In this document: in pieces, positions 4,374 through 10,480 of the stretch
Layout of the letters: the number at the start of each line of letters is the position of its first letter
Numbering within the stretch: position 1 is the stretch's first letter
Assembly: GCA_902782715.1 (NCBI GenBank)
Contig: CACZOG010000097.1
Location: 1-10,480, forward strand
Source of the DNA: an uncultured Lachnospiraceae bacterium
GTDB lineage: Bacteria; Bacillota; Clostridia; Lachnospirales; Lachnospiraceae
DNA: 10,480 bases
Reading direction: 5' to 3'
Notes under the pieces: generated by a model
The model's database searches: none
Told to the model about the DNA's origin: nothing
Seen by the model: only the letters and a program-made list of their open reading frames with translations
Translations under genes and position numbers: made by a program

Positions 4374-6914
4374 TTACGAATCCCATTTCACGTATGTGAT
4401 AAATCTGAAGCCGTTGTTCTCATAAAAGCTTTCCGCCTCATCCGTATTCGCTTTGATGATGTTTCCGGTCTTCGGATTAAGCCATACGTAACCCGATTCG
4501 GAATATCCGACAACCAAAAGAGTATTGTTCTCGGCCAAAGCAATAACGGGAATATCCTTATTAAGATAATACTTTATGACTTCACTTTCGCAGTTATCTA
4601 TCTCGAAAACTTTACAGTTCGACATTCTTTCTTCAAGGATCTCTGAAGGGTCAACACCCTTGTTAAGATCATCTTTTACATCAAGCGAGAAACCTTCATA
4701 TGAAAGAACCGTTTCGATGCATTCTTCAAGGGATGAATACTCATCTTCTGTCGCACTCATCTTTTCGATCCTCGAGATCTGATTGGATTTCCTGTAATTC
4801 TCTTTCTTCCATATATAGTGACCATTATGGTCAACCACGCATCCGAACTCTGCATTTGCAGTCTTTATCGCAGTTGCGATATTTCTGGTTATGCCTTTAC
4901 ACTCATCACCTTTAAATACGAAGTATAGTCCATCGGTATCCGATTCGACTTCTATCACTCTCTGACCTTCATGAACCTCGGTCTTGGGATTCATGTATTT
5001 GGTTTTCTTATTATCCATTTCCTTTTTTAAGGTTACCTGAATGATCTTTTTTAAATTCTCGGTAACTACGGTCTCGGATAAGTTCTTCTTTTCTTTTTCC
5101 ATCAGAGTATTCACGATACTGTCAGGAGCGGCCGATATCAATGTTCCTTCTTCGTTTCTTGTGACTCTGGATAAGGTGATAAGATTGTCATTGATCTTAC
5201 AGCTCATGACAAAGATATCTTCCATCGAATATTTCTTGAGTATCTCTTTCTTTTTGTTGATGATATATACCTCGTACATCGGGAATATCATCTCTTTGTT
5301 CACATCCTCATAGATGTCTTCTTTATGAGCTTCGCCGACTATAAGGTCATCGCCCATGAATCCGAGTGCTTTGATCCTTTCGTACTCTCTGCAGTCAATC
5401 CTGTAGGTTTCCGAAGTATCAAGTCTTCTGAATGTAATCCCCTTTGCACCGAGTGCGTCCTCTTTTGATACCCAGGCGCACTGGCTCATGTTCGGAGATA
5501 CAAAGAAATTCTCGTTTCTTATATCCGATGCTATTATCTCGTAATCCATTTCCTCAATGTTAACAAGATAGAGCTTTTCATCAAGATAGAAATAAAGTTC
5601 ATTGTCAGTATTTGCGTATGCAAGTTTTCCGATATCATTTTTTAAGACTTCGTAAGGCTTATCTGTTTCGATGAATATCCTGTCGCAGACTACGTTGGTC
5701 TTGGAATTATATTCAAACAGATGGATCCCGCATTTTCCCTCGTGATCGCCTCGGTTAAAATATCCGTAAACATAGAAAAGAACGTTGCCTGATTCGTCAA
5801 TGTTCAAAATTCTGATGCCGTGTCTCTGGTCAATGCATCTGTCGTCTAAATTGTTCTTATCATAAAAAGAATATGCAGTTCCGAATGTATTCTGCTGTGA
5901 GTTGACCACATAAAGCGAGCCGCCGTTTATAAAAGCAAATGTATTTCCGTCTTCGCTTTCGGCACTTGCATAGTCGTCGGAAACAACGCCGAGCATAAGC
6001 TTGTCTCCGAATACGATTCCGTCATCGGCAAAAAGAAGCGCATTCATGTATCTGTCAAAACTCATTAGATACATACGGTCGGATCCTTTTATGAATCTGA
6101 AATACTCTTTTACAAGATAAAGATTATCATCTTCACCCGACTTGGCATTTACCAGGTATTCGAGTTTCATGAGCGCACTTTTGGAGTCGATCTCCATTAC
6201 GGTGCAGATAGTATCCGACTGCTTTTCGACTACAAGGTTTCCCCATGTGAGCATATCCATGGAGCTGTGAATATCGATATGTGCGAAATTGGTATTGTCT
6301 CCCGAGGAATTGCTCTCCATATATTTGCCGATCTCATCCAAAGCAGTCTCCTTATCGAAAGTACAATTATCGAAATAATATACGTAATCGAGTTTCTCGG
6401 AGAAGTTAAGTTCGTTGTTGATAAAAACTCTCGCATAATAATAAGCCTCTTTGCCATCCTTTAATTCAAGGATGATCTTAAGGGAGTAATCGGTCTTTTC
6501 TTTTATAATGTCTTTAAAAGAAAAAGCCGCATCTATATATCGTGAAGATTCTAAGAAGTTCTTTATTTCGCCTTCTTCGACAAATCTGTCTTTATCCGCA
6601 CTTCTTAATTCATATTTGATGCTTTCGACATCCGAATCATATTTATGGATCCTTACATTAAGGACTCTTCCCTCTTCCAAAGGGGTGATTCCGTCCCTTA
6701 TCAGTGAATAATCCATTTCGGATGTATATCCGTACATTCTGTTAAAAAAATGTCCGTTGTAAGAAACATCTATCACGGGAAGCGAAGCTTTCGACATTTC
6801 TTTGGTAAGATCGGTATTTCCGCGATTTAAAAAGTATTCAAAAAAGATCAAAGCCAGAACAAACCAGATAGCTACAACAACGTACTGCCAGGCTTTTTTA
6901 AGAAATATCTTCAT
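4374..6914 (-). CDS. Membrane-anchored exported protein, function unknown, with degenerate C39-like C-terminal domain
   Basis: I cannot assign a function to this 846-residue protein. A basic start (MKIFLKK) precedes one hydrophobic helix (about 11-29), predicting a signal anchor with the rest outside the cytoplasm. Residues 45-180 look like beta-sandwich sequence. Residues 290-590 contain short strand-turn-strand runs such as GGSLYVVNSQ and DEKLYLVNIEEMDYEI, suggestive of a beta-propeller. Residues 680-706 (TANAEFGCVVDHNGHYIWKK) precede a region (725-845) that resembles a C39/papain-fold peptidase: a helix ending ETVLSYEG, then KDIPVIAL, LLVVGY and YVWLNPKTG. By my hand alignment the catalytic Cys falls on Ser and the His on Asn, so it is probably a non-catalytic binding domain. 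There are 13 cysteines, many for an exported protein. The start has a strong AAAGGAGG site with only 4 bases of spacing. The gene follows the atp operon but lies beyond its terminator. Confidence 0.8.
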   Translation of the reverse strand: MKIFLKKAWQYVVVAIWFVLALIFFEYFLNRGNTDLTKEMSKASLPVIDVSYNGHFFNRMYGYTSEMDYSLIRDGITPLEEGRVLNVRIHKYDSDVESIKYELRSADKDRFVEEGEIKNFLESSRYIDAAFSFKDIIKEKTDYSLKIILELKDGKEAYYYARVFINNELNFSEKLDYVYYFDNCTFDKETALDEIGKYMESNSSGDNTNFAHIDIHSSMDMLTWGNLVVEKQSDTICTVMEIDSKSALMKLEYLVNAKSGEDDNLYLVKEYFRFIKGSDRMYLMSFDRYMNALLFADDGIVFGDKLMLGVVSDDYASAESEDGNTFAFINGGSLYVVNSQQNTFGTAYSFYDKNNLDDRCIDQRHGIRILNIDESGNVLFYVYGYFNRGDHEGKCGIHLFEYNSKTNVVCDRIFIETDKPYEVLKNDIGKLAYANTDNELYFYLDEKLYLVNIEEMDYEIIASDIRNENFFVSPNMSQCAWVSKEDALGAKGITFRRLDTSETYRIDCREYERIKALGFMGDDLIVGEAHKEDIYEDVNKEMIFPMYEVYIINKKKEILKKYSMEDIFVMSCKINDNLITLSRVTRNEEGTLISAAPDSIVNTLMEKEKKNLSETVVTENLKKIIQVTLKKEMDNKKTKYMNPKTEVHEGQRVIEVESDTDGLYFVFKGDECKGITRNIATAIKTANAEFGCVVDHNGHYIWKKENYRKSNQISRIEKMSATEDEYSSLEECIETVLSYEGFSLDVKDDLNKGVDPSEILEERMSNCKVFEIDNCESEVIKYYLNKDIPVIALAENNTLLVVGYSESGYVWLNPKTGNIIKANTDEAESFYENNGFRFITYVKWDS

Positions 6915-6943
6915 GCTTCCTCCTTTCCCTTAATATAATGTTC

Positions 6944-6974
6944 AAAAAGGTCTGCAACTTTCGTCACAGACCTT
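6944..6974 (-). terminator. Rho-independent terminator of the atp operon
   Basis: The stem arms AAGGTCTGTGAC (6974-6963) and GTTGCAGACCTT (6958-6947) pair over 12 bp, including two G-U pairs in RNA. The loop is a GAAA tetraloop, and a run of T (6948-6944) follows. The stem begins 5 bases after the atpC stop codon. It should end most atp transcripts before the 846-residue gene, whose start codon is only about 30 bases further on. Confidence 0.92.
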
Positions 6975-6979
6975 GATAA

Positions 6980-7384
6980 TTACTTAACTGAATTCAATCT
7001 GCAGATAGCTTTCTTGAGCGCTACCGAAGCTCTGTCCAGATCCGTGTTCGGATCTTTTACCGCGAGTCTTTCCTGAGCTCTCTTCATGGCCTCCTGAGCA
7101 CGGTTCTCGTCTATCTCTTCAGGCCATTCGATGATCTCCGCAAGAATTGTTACCGAATCGGGATTGATAACCGCGAATCCCGCATGCAAAGCTGCGTTCT
7201 TCGGGTGTTCCGGCTCGGTGATCGTCAGTATTCCCGGTTCTATGATGACCGTCATCGGAATGTGATTCTTTAACACACCCATTTCTCCTTCGGTGGTGTT
7301 AAATTCAAGCATCGATGCTTTGCCCTCATAGAATAATCTTTCAGGGGTTATTATTTTAACATCAAAAAGATTTGAATCTTCCAT
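6980..7384 (-). CDS. atpC: F1F0 ATP synthase epsilon subunit
   Basis: Epsilon is part of the central stalk of F1 and acts as an intrinsic inhibitor of ATP hydrolysis. The 134-residue product has the family layout. An N-terminal beta-sandwich (about 5-86) includes LFDVKIITPERLFYEGKA and the TTEGEMGVLKNHIP stretch. A C-terminal helical hairpin (about 90-134) follows. IDENRA (91-96) matches the I/L-D-x-x-R-A motif known to bind ATP in epsilon of Bacillus species, so ATP-responsive inhibition is plausible here. The ATG at 7384 lies 16 bases after the atpD stop, with a GGAG about 10 bases upstream. It is the last gene of the operon and is followed at once by a terminator. Confidence 0.97.
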   Translation of the reverse strand: MEDSNLFDVKIITPERLFYEGKASMLEFNTTEGEMGVLKNHIPMTVIIEPGILTITEPEHPKNAALHAGFAVINPDSVTILAEIIEWPEEIDENRAQEAMKRAQERLAVKDPNTDLDRASVALKKAICRLNSVK

Positions 7385-7400
7385 TTATCAAAAACTCCGT

Positions 7401-8792
7401 TTATTTCTGGTTCTTCTTAGCCAAAACGTCATCGATTCCTCCGACGTTCAAGAAGTAACTTTCGGGAATGTCATCATGCTTGCCTTCAAGGATCTCCTTG
7501 AAACCTCTGATGGTTTCGCTGATGGGAACGTATTTACCTTCAAGACCTGTAAACTGGCCTGCTACGAAGAAAGGCTGAGAAAGGAATCTCTGTACTTTTC
7601 TTGCACGGCTTACCAAAAGCTTATCGTCTTCTGAAAGTTCGTCCATACCAAGGATAGCGATGATATCCTGAAGTTCTTTGTATCTCTGAAGAATTTCCTG
7701 AACCCCTCTGGCTACCTGATAATGATCAAGGCCTACGATTCTCGGATCAAGGATTCTTGACGTTGATTCAAGAGGATCAACTGCGGGATAGATACCAAGT
7801 TCAACGATCGCTCTTGACAAAACGGTGGTTGCATCAAGGTGTGCGAATGTTGTTGCGGGAGCGGGGTCTGTCAAGTCATCCGCAGGAACGTAAACAGCCT
7901 GTACGGATGTGATGGAACCGTTCTTTGTGGATGTGATTCTCTCCTGCAAAGCACCCATTTCAGTCTGAAGTGTGGGCTGATAACCAACGGCTGAAGGCAT
8001 ACGGCCTAAAAGAGCCGAAACTTCGGAACCTGCCTGAGTGAAACGGAAAATATTGTCGATGAACAAAAGCACGTCCTTACCGCCTTTGTCACGGAAATAT
8101 TCAGCCATTGTAAGTCCTGTAAGACCTACTCTCATTCTTGCTCCCGGGGGCTCGTTCATCTGACCGAACACCATGGTTGTTTTATCAATAACGCCCGATT
8201 CCTGCATTTCATGATACAGGTCGTTTCCTTCTCTTGTTCTTTCACCTACACCGGTAAATACCGAATAACCGCCGTGCTCTGTTGCGATGTTACGGATAAG
8301 TTCCTGAATAAGAACTGTCTTACCAACACCTGCACCGCCGAAAAGTCCGATTTTACCACCCTTCTGATAAGGGCAGAGAAGATCGACAACCTTGATACCT
8401 GTTTCAAGAAGTTCAGCCTCTGTTGACTGATCCACGAAATCGGGAGCACTTCTGTGAATAGGCTCATAAGATACATCTTCGGGAGCGGGCTTATTGTCGA
8501 TAGGCTGTCCGAGTACATTGAAGATTCTTCCCAATGTATTCTCACCAACGGGAACGGAAATGGGAGAGCCTGTAGCTTCTGCATCCATGCCTCTTACCAA
8601 ACCGTCTGTAGGTCCCATGGCAATACAACGTACCGTGTCATCTCCGAGGTGCTGTGCAACTTCAACGGTAAGTTCCTTGCCGTCGTTGGTTTTGATCTTG
8701 ATGGCTTCGTTTATCTGAGGCAGTGAGCCTTTAGAAAACTTTATATCCAAAACCGCACCGATAATCTGAGTGATTTTACCGATATTTGTCAT
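7401..8792 (-). CDS. atpD: F1F0 ATP synthase beta subunit
   Basis: Beta carries the catalytic nucleotide sites of F1 and makes or hydrolyses ATP as gamma turns inside the alpha3-beta3 ring. The 463 residues cover the whole protein. The Walker A loop GGAGVGKT is at 152-159 (Lys158). GERTREG (183-189) holds the catalytic Glu184. Walker B VLLFIDN (241-247) holds Asp246. ALLGRMPSAVGYQPTL starts at 260. The C-terminal lever reads DELSEDD (384-390) in place of the usual DELSEED, still acidic at the changed place. The ATG at 8792 has AAAGGAG 9 bases upstream. Spacing to atpG is 30 bases and to atpC 16 bases, so the genes are clearly co-transcribed. Whether the enzyme uses protons or sodium is set by AtpE/AtpB, which lie outside the window. 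Confidence 0.98.
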   Translation of the reverse strand: MTNIGKITQIIGAVLDIKFSKGSLPQINEAIKIKTNDGKELTVEVAQHLGDDTVRCIAMGPTDGLVRGMDAEATGSPISVPVGENTLGRIFNVLGQPIDNKPAPEDVSYEPIHRSAPDFVDQSTEAELLETGIKVVDLLCPYQKGGKIGLFGGAGVGKTVLIQELIRNIATEHGGYSVFTGVGERTREGNDLYHEMQESGVIDKTTMVFGQMNEPPGARMRVGLTGLTMAEYFRDKGGKDVLLFIDNIFRFTQAGSEVSALLGRMPSAVGYQPTLQTEMGALQERITSTKNGSITSVQAVYVPADDLTDPAPATTFAHLDATTVLSRAIVELGIYPAVDPLESTSRILDPRIVGLDHYQVARGVQEILQRYKELQDIIAILGMDELSEDDKLLVSRARKVQRFLSQPFFVAGQFTGLEGKYVPISETIRGFKEILEGKHDDIPESYFLNVGGIDDVLAKKNQK

Positions 8793-8822
8793 GTTAAAAT
8801 ACTCCTTTAATAATATTCAGGC

Positions 8823-9701
8823 TTAGGAAATTGCTTCCGCACCTGCGATAATCTCAGTAAGTTCCTGAGTAATGCTTCCCTGTCTGGCTCTGTTATACTG
8901 AAGCGTGAGCTTTCCGATCATCTCTTCGGCATTGTTCGTAGCCGAATCCATAGCCTGCATTCTCGCACCGTTTTCACTGGCTACCGCTTCGATGAGCGCT
9001 CCGTGAATAAGTGAAGTTAAGTACTTGGGCACGATGTATTTGAACGCTTCTTCATCCGGAACCTCAAAGTTCATAAGAAGAAGCTTTTCTGCAGGATCTT
9101 CCTCTGCTTCACCGGGATTTGTAACGTCTCCGGGAATAATCGGAAGAAGCTTTAAAAGCGTAGGCTCATGACTTACGGTATTTTTAAAATTGGTGTATGC
9201 CAGATAGATCTCGCCGATCCTCTGTCTTTCAAATGCATGAAGAAGATCGTTGCAGACCTTTATCGCATCGGCGTATTCAAAGCCTTCTGCAAGTTCGGAA
9301 TAATCCTTCTTGATCGTATATCCTTTTCTCTCAAGAAGTTCCTTACCTTTTCGACCGATGATGTAAATATCCGTGTTTTCCTTATCGAACTCATTATTGG
9401 ATGTAATGAGTTTTACGATATTGGAGTTGTAACCTCCGGCCAATCCTCTGTTGGATGTGATGACCAAAACGGCTTTTCTGTCGCTCTCACTCTTTTTTAC
9501 ATAAGGAGAATCGACATTTGCCGAATCCGACAGAAGATCCACAACGGTATTGTACATTGCTTTGAAATAATATTTAGATTTGATTGCCCTGCCCTTGGCG
9601 CGCTGCAGTTTAACCGTGGAAACGAGTTTCATCGCCTTGGTTATCTGCTGCGTACTTGATACGCTTTCACGCCTGCGCTTTATGTCTCTCATTGAAGCCA
9701 T
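8823..9701 (-). CDS. atpG: F1F0 ATP synthase gamma subunit
   Basis: Gamma is the rotating central shaft that couples the membrane rotor to the catalytic sites. The 292-residue product begins MASMRDIKRRRESVSSTQQI and continues TKAMKLVSTVKLQRAK, the N-terminal helix of the coiled-coil shaft. The central Rossmann-like domain holds SNRGLAGGYN (83-92). The C-terminal helix (245-292) has GARMQAMDSATNNAEEMI and RQGSITQELTEI, both diagnostic of the family. The ATG at 9701 is preferred to the Met codon three residues later because AAAGG lies 9 bases before it. Length is normal. It is separated from atpA by 75 bases, most of which is a hairpin repeat, whereas the other junctions in the operon are much tighter. 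Confidence 0.97.
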   Translation of the reverse strand: MASMRDIKRRRESVSSTQQITKAMKLVSTVKLQRAKGRAIKSKYYFKAMYNTVVDLLSDSANVDSPYVKKSESDRKAVLVITSNRGLAGGYNSNIVKLITSNNEFDKENTDIYIIGRKGKELLERKGYTIKKDYSELAEGFEYADAIKVCNDLLHAFERQRIGEIYLAYTNFKNTVSHEPTLLKLLPIIPGDVTNPGEAEEDPAEKLLLMNFEVPDEEAFKYIVPKYLTSLIHGALIEAVASENGARMQAMDSATNNAEEMIGKLTLQYNRARQGSITQELTEIIAGAEAIS

Positions 9702-9720
9702 AGGCTCATTCCTTTACTAA

Positions 9721-9770
9721 CACCTCATCCGGCACTTCGTGCCACCTTCCCCTCCAGGGGAAGGCTTTAT
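9721..9770. repeat. Short two-hairpin intergenic repeat in the atpA-atpG gap
   Basis: On the plus strand this reads CACCTCATCC, then the hairpin GGCAC-TTC-GTGCC (9731-9743). A second hairpin follows, CCTTCCCCT-CC-AGGGGAAGG (9745-9764), then CTTTATTAA. It begins with the same 9 bases, and has a related 3' end, as the element at 269-369, and lies in the same orientation, antisense to the genes. On the mRNA strand no T-run follows the hairpins, so it should not terminate the operon. I know this kind of sequence as a common intergenic repeat in Clostridia, from memory only. Confidence 0.75.
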
Positions 9771-9776
9771 TAAGGT

Positions 9777-10480
9777 TTACTTAAAATCGCGTTTAAAATC
9801 TTCGATTGCCTGAAGAAGTTTCTGCTCATTGTCTTCCTTGATTTCCTTATCGGTCTTAATGCCTTCGGGAATCTCGGGATATTTGGTCTTGATGAATTCA
9901 AAGAGTTCGTCTTCAAATCTCGTGATATCCGATACCGCTACATCAAGAAGAAGTTTCTTGGTAGCCGCATAAATAATGATAACCTGGAATTCAACAGGCA
10001 TCGGCTTATACTGAGGCTGTTTTAAGATCTCTTTGATTCTTTCACCCTGAGCCAGCTTTTCCTTGGTATCGGCATCGAGTTCGGAACCGAACTGTGCAAA
10101 TGCCGCCAATTCTCTGTACTGAGCAAGTTCCACACGGATAGGTGCGGCAATCTTCTTCATTGCCTTGATCTGTGCGGCACCACCAACTCTGGATACCGAA
10201 AGACCTGCGTTAACGGCAGGACGGAAACCTGCGTTGAACATTTCGGTCTCAAGATAGATCTGACCGTCTGTGATAGAAATTACATTGGTAGGAATATACG
10301 CCGAAACGTCGCCTGCCTGTGTTTCGATAATGGGAAGTGCCGTGAGTGAACCTCCGCCGTATTCTTCTGACATTCTGGCTGCTCTTTCAAGAAGTCTTGA
10401 ATGAAGATAGAATACATCACCGGGGTACGCTTCTCTTCCGGGCGGTCTACGAAGGAGTAAGGAGAGTGTACGGTATGCCG
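9777..10480 (-). CDS. atpA: F1F0 ATP synthase alpha subunit, C-terminal part
   Basis: Alpha alternates with beta in the F1 ring and carries the non-catalytic nucleotide sites. The frame is open to the right edge, so about 234 codons of the C-terminal part are present and the start lies outside. A Met codon at 10373 is internal: the frame upstream of it reads AYRTLSLLLRRPPGREAYP and then GDVFYLHSRLLERAAR, unmistakable AtpA. Downstream, SLTALPIIETQAGDVSAYIP and the SVSRVGGAAQ stretch with its Arg finger, which reaches into the beta site, are intact. The helical C-terminal domain ends normally at a TAA (9779-9777). Upstream of it one expects the F0 genes and atpH. Confidence 0.97.
   Translation of the reverse strand, partial: AYRTLSLLLRRPPGREAYPGDVFYLHSRLLERAARMSEEYGGGSLTALPIIETQAGDVSAYIPTNVISITDGQIYLETEMFNAGFRPAVNAGLSVSRVGGAAQIKAMKKIAAPIRVELAQYRELAAFAQFGSELDADTKEKLAQGERIKEILKQPQYKPMPVEFQVIIIYAATKKLLLDVAVSDITRFEDELFEFIKTKYPEIPEGIKTDKEIKEDNEQKLLQAIEDFKRDFK

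Noticed and set aside
8246..8584. A 112-codon minus-strand frame inside atpD in another phase, which could suggest a frameshift or overlapping gene.
   Set aside because: atpD is intact with all motifs in one frame across this region, so no frameshift is needed, and the alternative product is not recognisable.
9168..9659. A 163-codon plus-strand open frame antisense to atpG.
   Set aside because: It lies wholly within a well-conserved gamma subunit gene, resembles no family I know and has no ribosome site; it is a by-product of codon usage.
9731..9764. The hairpins in the atpA-atpG gap as a terminator.
   Set aside because: No T-run follows on the mRNA strand, and atpG, atpD and atpC downstream have no other visible promoter.

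Overview
The window looks like chromosomal DNA from a member of the Firmicutes (Clostridia), most probably Lachnospiraceae. I infer this from the hrcA-grpE-dnaK gene order under a perfect CIRCE element, the atpA-atpG-atpD-atpC order, AT-rich intergenic regions with Bacillus-type promoters and AGGAGG-type ribosome sites, a histone-H1-like Lys/Ala/Pro protein with a small C-terminal domain, and two copies of a hairpin-rich intergenic repeat of a type I associate with this group. Every gene I can support lies on the minus strand, so the text below follows transcription from high to low coordinates.

10480-6980 is the distal part of an F-type ATP synthase operon: the 3' part of atpA (alpha, running off the window), then atpG (gamma), atpD (beta) and atpC (epsilon). 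A 50-base repeat with two hairpins sits between atpA and atpG. The operon closes with a strong terminator that has a GAAA loop (6944-6974).

6914-4374 encodes an 846-residue protein that I cannot assign to a known function. It has one N-terminal membrane anchor, a beta-rich exported body and a C-terminal region resembling a C39-type papain-fold peptidase without its catalytic residues. It is the least understood gene here. 4298-3105 is a class I PLP-dependent aminotransferase with its own clear promoter. 2910-2212 is the H1-like protein, closed by a terminator at 2143-2183.

2124-1 is the heat-shock operon: a near-consensus sigma-A promoter, the CIRCE operator, hrcA (repressor), grpE (nucleotide exchange factor) and the first 67 codons of dnaK (Hsp70). 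HrcA should bind CIRCE and repress its own operon; GrpE and DnaK work together in protein folding. The 180-base grpE-dnaK gap holds a second, larger copy of the intergenic repeat, which appears to carry an inserted hairpin module. dnaJ would be expected beyond the left edge.

Most of the window is ordinary housekeeping DNA. The points worth a second look are the 846-residue exported protein, the H1-like protein and the two hairpin repeats placed inside operons at junctions where subunit dosage changes. I see no defence system, CRISPR array, integrase or transposase gene.
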